A stretch of 32,921 bases of DNA from an uncultured Lachnospiraceae bacterium (GTDB lineage Bacteria; Bacillota; Clostridia; Lachnospirales; Lachnospiraceae), in contig CAJTRU010000039.1 in NCBI GenBank assembly GCA_910579085.1, positions 1,874 through 34,794 of the forward strand. Reading direction: 5' to 3'. Within the stretch, counting starts at the first letter, position 1, and each line of letters begins with the position of its first letter. The notes under the pieces were generated by a model. The model did not search any database, had not been told where the DNA came from, and was given only the letters and a program-made list of their open reading frames with translations. The translations under genes and the position numbers were made by a program. Positions 7,765 to 16,156 of this stretch are shown here, in pieces.

Positions 7765-7926
7765 TAAATAAAAACTTATATAGCAGAAAAAATTTATACA
7801 AAAAAGTTTATATATATAAGTTTATATATTGCATATATAATAAAAAAATTATATAAAAGCAATATACTTTAAAATAATAATAAATTTATACAATAGAAAT
7901 ATTCTATAAAGAAAGGCTTGGGTTTT

Positions 7927-8592
7927 ATGGCAAAACGTATGACAAAAAAGGAGAGGGAACGTGTTGGCAGGATAATGCAGCTTCTTGATGATGAATATGG
8001 CACAGAACACAGATGTTATTTAAACCATAACAATGCATGGCAGCTTTTAATAGCAACAATTCTTAGTGCACAGTGTACTGATGCAAGGGTAAATATAGTT
8101 ACAAAGGATTTATTTGTTAAATATCCAACATTAGAAGCATTTGCAAATGCAGAACAGGAAGAACTTGAAAAGGATATACATTCTATAGGGTTTTATAGGA
8201 ATAAAGCAAAAAATATTATTGCATGTACAAGAAGGCTTATTACAGAATTTAATTCAGAAGTACCAGACTCTGTGTATGACCTTGTTTCTCTGGCTGGAGT
8301 AGGCAGAAAAACTGCTAATGTTATAAGGGGAAATGTTTTTAATAAACCTTCTATAGTTGTTGACACACATGTAAAAAGGATATCTAAAAAACTTGGTTTT
8401 ACAAAAGAAGAAGACCCAGAAAAAATAGAGTATGAACTTATGAAAGTTCTGCCAAAAGACCATTGGATATTGTATAATATACATATTATCACACTGGGGC
8501 GCAGTATATGTACCGCAAGAAGCCCGCAATGTGAAATATGTTTCCTTAAATATGAATGTCCATCGTCTGGTTTTTATAAAAAGCTTGTGTAA
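7927..8592 (+). CDS. nth: Endonuclease III (DNA glycosylase/AP lyase)
   Basis: A 221-residue base-excision repair enzyme that removes oxidised pyrimidines and cleaves abasic sites. The helix-hairpin-helix is LAGVGRKTANV with catalytic Lys128, and the second catalytic residue is Asp146 in VVDTHV. The C-terminal iron-sulphur loop has Cys195, 202, 205 and 211 in the classic C-x6-C-x2-C-x5-C order. I start at the ATG at 7927 because AAAGG lies 10 nt upstream; a TTG three codons earlier sits on top of that site. Length matches the family. It stands alone as a single gene between an AT-rich leader and a convergent - strand gene. Confidence 0.95.
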   Translation: MAKRMTKKERERVGRIMQLLDDEYGTEHRCYLNHNNAWQLLIATILSAQCTDARVNIVTKDLFVKYPTLEAFANAEQEELEKDIHSIGFYRNKAKNIIACTRRLITEFNSEVPDSVYDLVSLAGVGRKTANVIRGNVFNKPSIVVDTHVKRISKKLGFTKEEDPEKIEYELMKVLPKDHWILYNIHIITLGRSICTARSPQCEICFLKYECPSSGFYKKLV

Positions 8593-8743
8593 TATGTCTT
8601 CACTAAAAGCAAAATTTGCTGGTTTATCCATATATAGCACATATGCAGCAACTGTATAATGGTATAGTTCTGTATATGGAAGGATTTGCCAGATTTATAA
8701 GTAATTTCCATTAGTATAATTATAGTATGCTTAAATAATATTC

Positions 8744-9355
8744 TTAAAACTCCTGTACAAGTTTTTTAAGTTTCAGTACTATTGAATTTTTCATAAAGAA
8801 AGTGCTGTTTTCTGCTTTATCAATAAGCGACTGGACTTTACCAGGCTCATTTTCTTCAAGGTAAATACTTGCAAGTGTAGTATATGTCCGTGTAATATCA
8901 CTTCCAATTGAAATGGCATATTCAAGAACTTGCTTAGCGCAGTTTATATCTTGTTTCTGGCTGTAAAGAAAATTTCCCCATTTATCAAGGGAACGCAGGA
9001 ACTGGGAAAAGTTCTGGTCATATTCTGTCAGCAGGTCAAGGTTAGCAGCACCATATTCTAATTTTAGTTCTGTGTTAGTTATGCCTGAAAGGTTAAGTAT
9101 TTTTCTGGATGAAATGTCTTTTACTTCATCCTGTATACAGGCTTCTTCTTCATTATCCGTTATTGTAAATGGAAGAGCATTTTCAGGGACAACAATATAA
9201 TTAAGGCCTGATATATCTTTTTTGCGTGTAAGGTTTGCTTTATGTTCCCGGCGTATAAATTCTTCCTTGGGATTATTTGTTTTATTATCCGCTTGTTTAG
9301 ACTTGACGCGGAACCAGAATATGAATACAATAAAACATATAAATAAAACAGGCAT
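8744..9355 (-). CDS. Membrane-anchored TPR-like protein of unknown function
   Basis: A 203-residue protein. The first 16 residues (PVLFICFIVFIFWFRV) form one membrane anchor directly followed by basic residues, so the rest should face the cytoplasm. Residues 25-75 are charged and low-complexity. The C-terminal 100 residues read as helical repeats (WGNFLYSQKQDINCAKQVLEYA, then TYTTLASIYLEENEPGKVQSL) with the A/Y/A spacing of tetratricopeptide repeats. A ribosome site (AAAGGATG) precedes the ATG. It is divergent from the tiny membrane protein gene at 9414, with about 60 bp between start codons. Proteins of this type may scaffold envelope complexes, but function is unknown. Confidence 0.65.
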   Translation of the reverse strand: MPVLFICFIVFIFWFRVKSKQADNKTNNPKEEFIRREHKANLTRKKDISGLNYIVVPENALPFTITDNEEEACIQDEVKDISSRKILNLSGITNTELKLEYGAANLDLLTEYDQNFSQFLRSLDKWGNFLYSQKQDINCAKQVLEYAISIGSDITRTYTTLASIYLEENEPGKVQSLIDKAENSTFFMKNSIVLKLKKLVQEF

Positions 9356-9413
9356 GTTGTTATCATCCTTTCATGTGTTATAATTCTGCCAGTGGGATTG
9401 GAGGTAAAGTACA

Positions 9414-9518
9414 GTGAATTTTTTCAGGAAAAAGAACCAGCGTAAAGTTGCAGCGGTAATTTGCATTATTGTAATTATTGCAATGGTTGTGCCTATGGTG
9501 CTTGGTTCAGTTTTTTAA
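9414..9518 (+). CDS. 34-residue membrane protein with GTG start
   Basis: A short frame starting with GTG, GGAGG ending 9 nt upstream, and closed by a strong terminator 8 bp after the stop. The peptide starts with a basic segment (NFFRKKNQRK) and then one membrane span (VAAVICIIVIIAMVVPMVLGSVF). The good ribosome site, the basic-then-hydrophobic layout and the dedicated terminator argue that it is real. Small Firmicute membrane proteins of the type MxRKKxxRKV-(hydrophobic)-P-x-x-L are common. Its divergent partner also carries an N-terminal anchor. Confidence 0.6.
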   Translation: MNFFRKKNQRKVAAVICIIVIIAMVVPMVLGSVF

Positions 9519-9525
9519 AGGTATT

Positions 9526-9556
9526 AAACCTGCATATATATTATGCAGGTTTTGTT
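9526..9556 (+). terminator. Intrinsic terminator after the tiny membrane protein
   Basis: AAACCTGCATA (9526-9536) pairs perfectly with TATGCAGGTTT (9542-9552), with a 5-nt loop and a TTTTGTT tail. Confidence 0.8.
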
Positions 9557-9718
9557 ATGCTGTAATTAAGTTATACATAATATACGAAAAAAAGTCAAAT
9601 GTTTTAATAAATTTTGGCTTGTATAATTATTCATATGTGATAAAATAGACAAAGTAGTTGTTTTTGGAAAATTAAGTACAATAAAGATTAAAGACTAGTA
9701 AAGGTTCAGGTGGATATT

Positions 9719-11338
9719 ATGGGAGGAAAAAATAAGTTATTAGCAGGAATATTTATTATTGGCTGTATTGTTATAATTGGTGTTGCTGCTACAATAAACA
9801 TCTTGTCAAAGGCAAGTACCGCTGATGATAATGTTATGTACCAGGGAGTACAGATTGGCGGCGTTGATGTGGGAGGAATGACAGAAGAAGAGGCAGCGGA
9901 AGTTATTAATAAACATATTGAAGATATGGTGAACCGCCCTGTTAAGATAATTATAAATGGCAATACTGTTGAAACTACATTTGCAGAACTAGGTTTTGCC
10001 AATGATGGGAATACCCATATAACAGAAGCGTTTAAGGCAGGAAAGCCAGAAAGCTTTATGGAGCGTATATTTGGTTCAGTATCAAAAAAGGATAAGGAAT
10101 ATAATTTAGGTTTTACATTGGATAAAGAAGCTGTACAAAAATTTGTAAAAGAAAAGTGTACAATATATGATGTAAGTGCAAAAAATTCGAGGCTTAAATA
10201 TAAGAAGAATGGGAAGTTTAAGGCTACAAAAGACCGTACAGGGCTTAAGTTACAGGTCTCTGAAACAGTTGATAAAATTATAGATGCAATAGAAGGCAAT
10301 TTAACAGATGGGTCTGTTGAAGTTGAAGCTGTTGTTAAAACTACAGAACCTAAATATACACGTGAGGTTATATCCAGGTGTAAAGATATGATAGGGTCTT
10401 ATTCTACATCATTTTCTACGTCAACAGCAGCACGTGCCAATAATGTGCAGACAGCAGCAAAGTATATTAATGGTACAATACTTTATCCTGGAAAAGTATT
10501 TTCTACTATAAAAGTTATAAAAGACCGTACAGAGGAAAATGGTTACCAGTCTGCTCCAGAGTATTCAAGTGGAAAGGTAGTTGATGGTATAGGTGGTGGC
10601 GTGTGCCAGGTTTCTACAACGCTTTATAATGCTGTGCTTAATGCAGAGCTGGAAGTGGTTGAACGTTCCCCACATTCAATGGTTGTTGGATATGTGGCGG
10701 TGTCAAGGGATGCAGCAATTGCTGGGACTTACAAAGATTTTAAGTTTAAAAATAATACGGATGTGCCAGTATATATCTGGGCAGATGCATCAGGTGGTAC
10801 TTTAAGCTTTAAAATATATGGTGAGGAAACAAGGCCAAAGAACCGTAAAATTGAATTTGAGCCAGAAATATTAGAAACAATACAGCCAGGTGCAGATGTT
10901 ATTACTGAAGATAAAAGCCTTCCTTCTTCTTACAGGACAGTTACACAGTCTGCACATGTTGGTTACAGGGCAAAACTATGGAAGGTGGTTTATATAGATG
11001 GCAAAGAGAAGGAAAGAAAGGAACTAAACACAAGCACATATAATGCTGAGCCACAGTATGTAACTGTAGGAAACCAGGGACCTTCACAGACAGCAAAGCC
11101 ATCAGGCAGACCAAAGGCTTCAAAAGAGCCAGAAGAAACGGATAAGCCAGAAGCAACTAAAAAACCACAGGCAACTAAGAAACCGCAGGCAACTAAAAAG
11201 CCAGAAGCAACTAAAAAGCCAGAGGTTACTAAGAAACCAGAGGCTACCAGGAAGCCAGAGGCTACAGAAGCACCAGAAGTGACAGAAGCACCAGCAGATA
11301 CCGGGCCAGCGGAAGAATCAGATAATCTGGAGGGATAG
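9719..11338 (+). CDS. VanW-family surface protein with Lys/Pro/Thr repeat tail
   Basis: About 539 residues. An N-terminal membrane anchor (residues 5-27, LLAGIFIIGCIVIIGVAATI) is followed by a putative peptidoglycan-binding domain (PG_binding_4 type, about 40-215). The VanW domain (about 225-365) follows, with its hallmarks ARANNVQTAAKYINGTIL, GGGVCQVSTTLYNAVL and ERSPHSM. A G5-like segment comes next, and then an extended tail of six-residue units (ATKKPQ/ATKKPE) from about 470. The tail resembles wall-spanning linkers, but no LPxTG sorting signal is present. The protein should sit outside the cell, held by its anchor and facing the wall. VanW's exact function is unknown, and resistance should not be inferred. 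I prefer ATG 9719 (CAGGTGG upstream) over GTG 9710. Confidence 0.9.
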   Translation: MGGKNKLLAGIFIIGCIVIIGVAATINILSKASTADDNVMYQGVQIGGVDVGGMTEEEAAEVINKHIEDMVNRPVKIIINGNTVETTFAELGFANDGNTHITEAFKAGKPESFMERIFGSVSKKDKEYNLGFTLDKEAVQKFVKEKCTIYDVSAKNSRLKYKKNGKFKATKDRTGLKLQVSETVDKIIDAIEGNLTDGSVEVEAVVKTTEPKYTREVISRCKDMIGSYSTSFSTSTAARANNVQTAAKYINGTILYPGKVFSTIKVIKDRTEENGYQSAPEYSSGKVVDGIGGGVCQVSTTLYNAVLNAELEVVERSPHSMVVGYVAVSRDAAIAGTYKDFKFKNNTDVPVYIWADASGGTLSFKIYGEETRPKNRKIEFEPEILETIQPGADVITEDKSLPSSYRTVTQSAHVGYRAKLWKVVYIDGKEKERKELNTSTYNAEPQYVTVGNQGPSQTAKPSGRPKASKEPEETDKPEATKKPQATKKPQATKKPEATKKPEVTKKPEATRKPEATEAPEVTEAPADTGPAEESDNLEG

Positions 11339-11339
11339 T

Positions 11340-12323
11340 ATGGATATTGGAAAAGTTCCTGAAAATATACTTAAAAGGTCTGTTTTTAAATATCTGCACC
11401 ACCACAGAAAAGAAGTGCTTATACATCCTGGTATTGGTGAGGACTGCTGTGCAGTGGAGGCAGGAAGTGGTGAAATAATGGTATTTTCTACAGACCCTGT
11501 TACAGGTGCAGAGAAAGGTGCAGGCAGGATTGCTGTCCATATTAATGCTAATGATATAGCTTCAAGCGGGGCAGAGCCAGTAGGCATACTTGCCAGCATT
11601 ATAATGCCGCCAGATGCCAGTGAAGCATCTCTAAAGGAAATAATGAAAGAGATAAGCCAGGCATGTGACGAACTTGGAATAGAGGTAATGGGAGGCCATA
11701 CAGAAGTTTCAGATATTGTAAAAAGGACTGTTATAAATATAACATGTGCCGGAAAAGTACGGAAAGGGCATTTTATACCAGCAGGAGGACTTTCTGAAGG
11801 TGATGATATTGTTATGACAAAGTGGGCAGGCCTTGAAGGGACTTCTATTATTGCAGAAAGCAAAGCAGAAATCCTTCAGGAAACATTGCCAAAAGTGCTT
11901 GTAGAAACAGCAGCATCATTTAAAGAATACCTTTCAATTGTGCCAGAAGCCAGGATAGCAGCAGCAAATGGTGCTACTGCAATGCATGATGTTACAGAGG
12001 GCGGGATATTTGGGGCACTCTGGGAGATGGGGGAAGCTTCAGGAACAGGGATAACAGCCTGCTTGCACAAAATACCTGTAAGACAGGAAACCATCGAGGT
12101 ATGTGAGGTATTTAACATAAACCCGTATATGTTAATTTCGAGTGGAAGCCTTCTGATAGGCTGCCCTAATGGAAACCAGCTTGTAGAAGAACTTTCAATG
12201 AATGGCATACCAGCAGCAGTTATTGGAAGGGCAGTAAATGGAAATGCAAGGGTGGTTACTAGTGGTGGTGAAACAAGGTATCTTGGGCCAGCCGCCAGTG
12301 ATGAATTGTATAAAGTAGTGTAA
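11340..12323 (+). CDS. AIR-synthase-family protein (PurM/HypE-like)
   Basis: 327 residues with the two-domain AIRS fold. The N-terminal domain shows HPGIGEDCCAVE, FSTDPVTGAE and the nucleotide-binding VHINANDIASSGAEP; the middle has VMGGHTEVS; the C-terminal domain has MHDVTEGGIFGALWEM. This fits the uncharacterised 'AIR synthase related'/HypE-like branch. No purine (pur) or hydrogenase (hyp) genes are nearby, and the C-terminus lacks HypE's usual cysteine ending, so neither role is supported. The start ATG follows the VanW stop by one base, with GGAGGG inside the VanW gene, so translation is coupled. An ATP-using ligase-like or phosphatase-like activity on an unknown substrate is likely. Confidence 0.85.
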   Translation: MDIGKVPENILKRSVFKYLHHHRKEVLIHPGIGEDCCAVEAGSGEIMVFSTDPVTGAEKGAGRIAVHINANDIASSGAEPVGILASIIMPPDASEASLKEIMKEISQACDELGIEVMGGHTEVSDIVKRTVINITCAGKVRKGHFIPAGGLSEGDDIVMTKWAGLEGTSIIAESKAEILQETLPKVLVETAASFKEYLSIVPEARIAAANGATAMHDVTEGGIFGALWEMGEASGTGITACLHKIPVRQETIEVCEVFNINPYMLISSGSLLIGCPNGNQLVEELSMNGIPAAVIGRAVNGNARVVTSGGETRYLGPAASDELYKVV

Positions 12324-12421
12324 TTATAATGTATTATCGTTTATATAGAAGCATAGTTAATATTAAAGATGCATGTATTATTTTAGTAAGGCATCTAAAT
12401 AAAGAAAGCCGGGGAATATTT

Positions 12422-12907
12422 ATGAAAAAAGAAATTCTTGATATAATTAGTAAAAACAGCCGTTATTCGACAGAAGACCTTGCCTCTATGACAGGGGCAG
12501 ATAAAGAAACTGTAGAACGTGAAATAAAGGAAATGGAAGATGATAAGATTATTTGTGGCTATCCTGCTCTTATTAACTGGGATAATACAAGCCATGAAAG
12601 GGTTACAGCGCTGATTGAGGTTAATGTTACCCCGCAGCGTGATATGGGATTTAATAAAGTTGCAGAACGTATATATAAGTTTGAAGAAGTAGAAAGCGTT
12701 TACCTTATGTCAGGGGGGTTTGACCTTACTGTGCTGATACAGGGAAAAAGCATGAAAGAGGTTGCCAGGTTTGTTTCAGAGAAACTTTCAACTCTTGAAT
12801 ATGTTAATAGTACAGCGACATATTTTGTATTAAAGAAGTATAAAGAGCATGGAATAGTAATAGAAGAAGAGCACGATGGCAAAGAAAGGATGTTGGTTAC
12901 ACCATGA
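12422..12907 (+). CDS. Lrp/AsnC-family transcriptional regulator
   Basis: 161 residues. An N-terminal winged helix (residues 1-50, SRYSTEDLASMTGADKETVEREI) is followed by the ligand-binding RAM domain (about 60-140), which includes VESVYLMSGGFDLTVLIQG. I start at the ATG with GGGGAA upstream; the frame is open 31 codons earlier, but that part matches nothing. The last four bases overlap the start of the aminotransferase (ATGA), so the two are translated together. Lrp-type proteins sense amino acids; here the likely target is its own operon with the aminotransferase. Length and domains are complete. Confidence 0.92.
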   Translation: MKKEILDIISKNSRYSTEDLASMTGADKETVEREIKEMEDDKIICGYPALINWDNTSHERVTALIEVNVTPQRDMGFNKVAERIYKFEEVESVYLMSGGFDLTVLIQGKSMKEVARFVSEKLSTLEYVNSTATYFVLKKYKEHGIVIEEEHDGKERMLVTP

Positions 12908-14064
12908 GAAACCCATTGTCAGAAAAAGTGACTGGAATTAAACCTTCCGGCATAAGAAAATTTTTCGATATAGTAAGTGAAATGAAAGATGCGATTTCAC
13001 TTGGTGTTGGCGAGCCGGATTTTGATACACCATGGCATATCAGGGAAGAGGGTATTTATTCACTTGAAAGAGGAAGGACTTATTATACTTCAAATGCAGG
13101 CCTTAAAGAATTGAAAGAGGAGATATCAGAATACCAGAAAAGGCGTTTTGGGCTGGATTATAACCCATCAGGAGAGATATATGTAACAGTTGGCGGAAGT
13201 GAAGCTATAGATGGCGCACTACGTGCAATGCTTGATTCTGGAGATGAGGTAATAATCCCGCAGCCAAGTTATGTTTCTTATGAACCTTGTGTAGTCCTTG
13301 CTGATGGTGTGCCTGTAGTTATAGAATTAAAAGAAGAAGATGAGTTTAAGCTTAAAAAAGAACAGCTTGAAGAAGCAATAACAGATAAGACTAAAGTACT
13401 TATCCTTCCATTTCCTAATAATCCTACAGGTGCAATAATGACAGAAAAAGACTTGGAAGGTATTGCAGAAGTTATTTTAAAACATGATTTGTTTATTATT
13501 TCAGATGAAATATACTCCGAACTTACATATGGCAGCCGCCATGTTTCAATCGCATCATTTCCAGGCATGAAAGAAAGGACTATTGTTATTAATGGTTTTT
13601 CAAAGTCATATGCAATGACAGGATGGCGTCTGGGATATGCCTGCGGGCCAAAAATAATATTAGACCAGATGCTTAAAATACACCAGTTCGCAATAATGTG
13701 TGCACCTACAACAAGCCAGTATGCAGCAGTAGAAGCATTGCGCAATGGTGATGATGATGTGGGGTATATGCGTAATGAATATGACAGGCGCAGGAAATTC
13801 CTTATAAAAGCATTGCGTGGTATGGGAATGGAATGTTTTGAACCTTTTGGGGCGTTTTATGTATTTCCATGTATCAAGAAATATGGCATGTCTTCGGATG
13901 AGTTTGCGGAAGCACTGCTTACAGAAGAGAAGCTTGCAGTAGTGCCAGGTACAGCGTTTGGTGGATGTGGTGAAGGATTTATAAGAATATCTTATGCATA
14001 TTCAATAGAAGATTTAAAAAATGCGTTAGAACGTTTAGAAAGGTTTATTAACAGGCATAAGTAA
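12904..14064 (+). CDS. Class I/II PLP-dependent aminotransferase
   Basis: 386 residues, complete fold-type I aminotransferase. Visible features are the substrate segment SLGVGEPDFDTP (32-43), the nucleotide-cradle GGSEAIDGALRAML, PFPNNPTG (169-176), SDEIYSELTY (200-209) and the PLP lysine at residue 234 within NGFSKSYAMTGWRLGY. The sequence fits the aspartate/aromatic-type subgroup (MalY/PatA-like relatives possible), so the substrate cannot be fixed. The ATG overlaps the stop of the Lrp gene by four bases. Co-translation with an amino-acid-sensing regulator suggests control by the substrate or product. No damage visible. Confidence 0.92.
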   Translation: MRNPLSEKVTGIKPSGIRKFFDIVSEMKDAISLGVGEPDFDTPWHIREEGIYSLERGRTYYTSNAGLKELKEEISEYQKRRFGLDYNPSGEIYVTVGGSEAIDGALRAMLDSGDEVIIPQPSYVSYEPCVVLADGVPVVIELKEEDEFKLKKEQLEEAITDKTKVLILPFPNNPTGAIMTEKDLEGIAEVILKHDLFIISDEIYSELTYGSRHVSIASFPGMKERTIVINGFSKSYAMTGWRLGYACGPKIILDQMLKIHQFAIMCAPTTSQYAAVEALRNGDDDVGYMRNEYDRRRKFLIKALRGMGMECFEPFGAFYVFPCIKKYGMSSDEFAEALLTEEKLAVVPGTAFGGCGEGFIRISYAYSIEDLKNALERLERFINRHK

Positions 14065-14094
14065 TTTCTGGCTGTGCCTGTCCAGGAGGGAATT

Positions 14095-14595
14095 ATGTTT
14101 AATATAGTACTTCTTGAACCTGAAATGCCAGCTAATACGGGCAATATAGGGCGTACATGCTGTGCAACAGGTGCTAAGCTGCATCTTATAGAGCCGATGG
14201 GTTTCAGGGTTAATGACAAGATGGTTAAAAGGGCAGGGCTTGATTACTGGGATGACCTGGATGTACAGATATATGACTGTTATAGTGATTTTCTTTTAAA
14301 GAACCCGGCGGCAGCAGAAAAGATGTATATGGCAACTACTAAGTCGAAGCAGGATTATACAGAAGTAAATTATGAGCCTGGCAGTTATATAATGTTTGGC
14401 AAGGAAAGTGCAGGAATTCCAGAGGAAATACTTGTAAATTCAAAAGAAACTGCAATAAGAATTCCTATGAACCACAATATACGGTCATTAAATCTTTCAA
14501 ACTCAGTTGCCATAGTTTTATATGAAGCACTCAGGCAGAATAATTTTAGTGGCATGCAGATGGAAGGGGAACTCCACCGGCTTGGCTGGGATTAG
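14095..14595 (+). CDS. trmL: tRNA (cytidine/uridine-34-2'-O)-methyltransferase
   Basis: 166 residues, a SPOUT methyltransferase of the TrmL group that 2'-O-methylates the wobble base of certain tRNA-Leu. Motifs are PANTGNIGRTC (near 12-22), MFGKESAGIP (about 101-110), and IPMNHNIRSLNLSNSVAIVL, the knotted SAM site. I start at ATG 14095 because AGGAGGG lies 5 nt upstream; the earlier GTG at 14074 lies ahead of that site. It follows the aminotransferase by 30 bp and probably shares its transcript. TrmL is usually 150-165 residues long, so this is full length. Confidence 0.93.
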   Translation: MFNIVLLEPEMPANTGNIGRTCCATGAKLHLIEPMGFRVNDKMVKRAGLDYWDDLDVQIYDCYSDFLLKNPAAAEKMYMATTKSKQDYTEVNYEPGSYIMFGKESAGIPEEILVNSKETAIRIPMNHNIRSLNLSNSVAIVLYEALRQNNFSGMQMEGELHRLGWD

Positions 14596-14729
14596 TTTTA
14601 GTTTAGAAAAAGGTAAATTATTATAGGAAAAAGTCTTTAAATATTCAGGCTTGTTAGTTAAATATACACATAATTACTTTTTGGTTTTTGTAGATATTTA
14701 ATAAAAAATGGTTAAATTCAAAAAAGATG

Positions 14730-14758
14730 TTGAAAAACTTATCAAATAAGAATAGAAT
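14730..14758 (+). promoter_or_regulatory. Promoter of pfkA, with a palindrome near the ribosome site
   Basis: A -35 TTGAAA (14730-14735) lies 17 bp from a -10 TAGAAT (14753-14758), giving a start near 14765. The leader then contains the palindrome CCGTTTTAAACGG (14823-14835) just ahead of AGGGAGG, a possible repressor site or small hairpin that could affect initiation. Confidence 0.55.
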
Positions 14759-14853
14759 AATTAACGTTGTAAATTATAATATTATCTGGGAATATTGTTA
14801 TAGGCCATTACATATTTAGTTCCCGTTTTAAACGGAAGAAAGGGAGGAATATA

Positions 14854-15846
14854 ATGAGCGGAGCAAAGGGCAAGATTGCAGTTTTGACTAGTGGCGGTGA
14901 TGCGCCAGGAATGAATGCAGCTATCCGGGCTGTTGTACGTACAGGAATTGCAAGAGGTTATGAGGTATATGGAGTAAGAAGGGGATATAATGGTATTCTT
15001 AAAAAAGAAATGAACCTTATGTCATTTACAGATGTTTCTGAGAAACTCCAGCATGGTGGTACATTTTTGTTTACTGCAAGGAGTGCAGAATTTGGTGAAG
15101 ATGCAGGAAAGCGCAAGGCTGCAGCGATATGCAAGGAACTTGGCATAGATGCCCTTATTGTTATTGGTGGTGATGGTTCATTTACAGGAGCTAAGAACCT
15201 TTCAAAATATGGTGTGAATGTTATAGGAATACCAGGTACTATTGACCTTGATATAGCTTATACAGAGTATACAATAGGCTTTGATACAGCCGTTAATACA
15301 GCTATGGAAGCTATTGACCGCCTGCGTGAAACTTCTAATTCACATGAGAGGTGCAGTGTTGTTGAAGTTATGGGACGTTCTGCCGGCTATATAGCACTAT
15401 GGTGTGGAATTGCAAATGGTGCAGAGCAGATTTTGCTTCCAGAAAAGTTTGATAATAATTATGATATGCTGATTGAACAGATTAAAAAGAACCGCAAGTC
15501 AGGAATGACACACCAGATTATAATTAATGCTGAAGGCATAGGACATTCTTATGGGCTGGCTAAAGAGATTGAAAAGGCTACAGGTATTGAAACACGTGCT
15601 ACAATACTTGGACATTTACAGCGTGGCGGAAGCCCTACTGCACGTGACAGGGTAACTGCTTCAATAATGGGTGCATATGCCGTTGACATGATAGACCAGG
15701 GAAAGCAGAACCGCCTTATTGGATATAAAAATGGACATGTATATGATATAGATATAGAAGAAGCATTTGCAATGCAGAAGGATATTGATGAATATGAATA
15801 CCAGGTAGCAGGAATTCTGGGCACAAGGTGCAGCTACAACATATAA
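14854..15846 (+). CDS. pfkA: ATP-dependent 6-phosphofructokinase
   Basis: 330 residues, a bacterial family A phosphofructokinase that phosphorylates fructose-6-phosphate to the 1,6-bisphosphate in glycolysis. The ATP site opens with LTSGGDAPGMNAAIRAVVR. GGDGS at 105-109 (with Gly at the ATP-selective position) points to ATP and not pyrophosphate. The catalytic loop is PGTIDLD with Asp131 and Asp133 intact; position 132 is Leu where many homologues have Asn, a variant I believe also occurs in other Lachnospiraceae. MGRSAGYIAL and HLQRGGSP are present. The ATG has AGGGAGG upstream. Monocistronic, with its own promoter. It would also take the fructose-6-phosphate made by the fructokinase at 24832. 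Confidence 0.95.
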   Translation: MSGAKGKIAVLTSGGDAPGMNAAIRAVVRTGIARGYEVYGVRRGYNGILKKEMNLMSFTDVSEKLQHGGTFLFTARSAEFGEDAGKRKAAAICKELGIDALIVIGGDGSFTGAKNLSKYGVNVIGIPGTIDLDIAYTEYTIGFDTAVNTAMEAIDRLRETSNSHERCSVVEVMGRSAGYIALWCGIANGAEQILLPEKFDNNYDMLIEQIKKNRKSGMTHQIIINAEGIGHSYGLAKEIEKATGIETRATILGHLQRGGSPTARDRVTASIMGAYAVDMIDQGKQNRLIGYKNGHVYDIDIEEAFAMQKDIDEYEYQVAGILGTRCSYNI

Positions 15847-15939
15847 TTTTCCAGCCAGGCATACAGTGTTGTTTAAGTGCATTGGATGTTTCTGGTATTT
15901 GTTTAATACGACATCGCAAAATTTAATATATAAAAATGA

Positions 15940-16033
15940 ACAGAGTAGGATGCCATGCGTTAAGTGCCAAAGGATGGGAAGTTGCCTTTGGACGAAAAGC
16001 TTAGTCTTGCGGTGTGGCAACCGCATCCGCTGT
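15940..16033 (+). promoter_or_regulatory. Tetrahydrofolate (THF) riboswitch
   Basis: The RNA matches the THF aptamer pattern. P1 strands ACAG...GGATGC (from 15940) pair with GCATCC..CTGT (to 16033). The conserved GTTAAGTG, GGATGGGAAGTTG and GACGAAA segments follow, then GCGGTG and the closing GCATCCGCT. It lies directly upstream of folT, its usual partner. THF binding is known to stabilise P1 and the pseudoknot and to lower expression of folate-uptake genes. The expression platform is the terminator just downstream. Confidence 0.9.
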
Positions 16034-16044
16034 CAGAACAGGTG

Positions 16045-16090
16045 AAATAAGCACTCATTCCGGGATGTACTACTATGGGTGCTTATTTTT
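16045..16090 (+). terminator. Riboswitch-controlled terminator before folT
   Basis: AAATAAGCAC (16045-16054) pairs with GTGCTTATTT (16079-16088), followed by more T. The loop holds GGATG (16063-16067), complementary to CATCC in the 3' strand of riboswitch P1. Without THF, that P1 strand can pair into the loop and disturb the terminator; with THF it stays in P1, and transcription should stop. Confidence 0.75.
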
Positions 16091-16156
16091 GCCATTTCCA
16101 GGATTGTTACTGGATTTCTGCTGTCTGTTCCATTCATTAAGAAAGGACATGAAGCT

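Noticed and set aside
9706..10299. 197-residue - strand frame opposite the VanW gene
   Set aside because: Antisense to a well-supported gene, with low-complexity Ser/Phe/Ile composition and no domain.
9719..11338. Vancomycin resistance gene
   Set aside because: VanW-domain proteins are widespread wall-associated proteins; no vanA/B/H/X/R/S genes are nearby.
12329..12421. N-terminal 31-residue extension of the Lrp gene
   Set aside because: Normal Lrp/AsnC proteins begin at the helix-turn-helix, and the ATG at 12422 has a suitable ribosome site.
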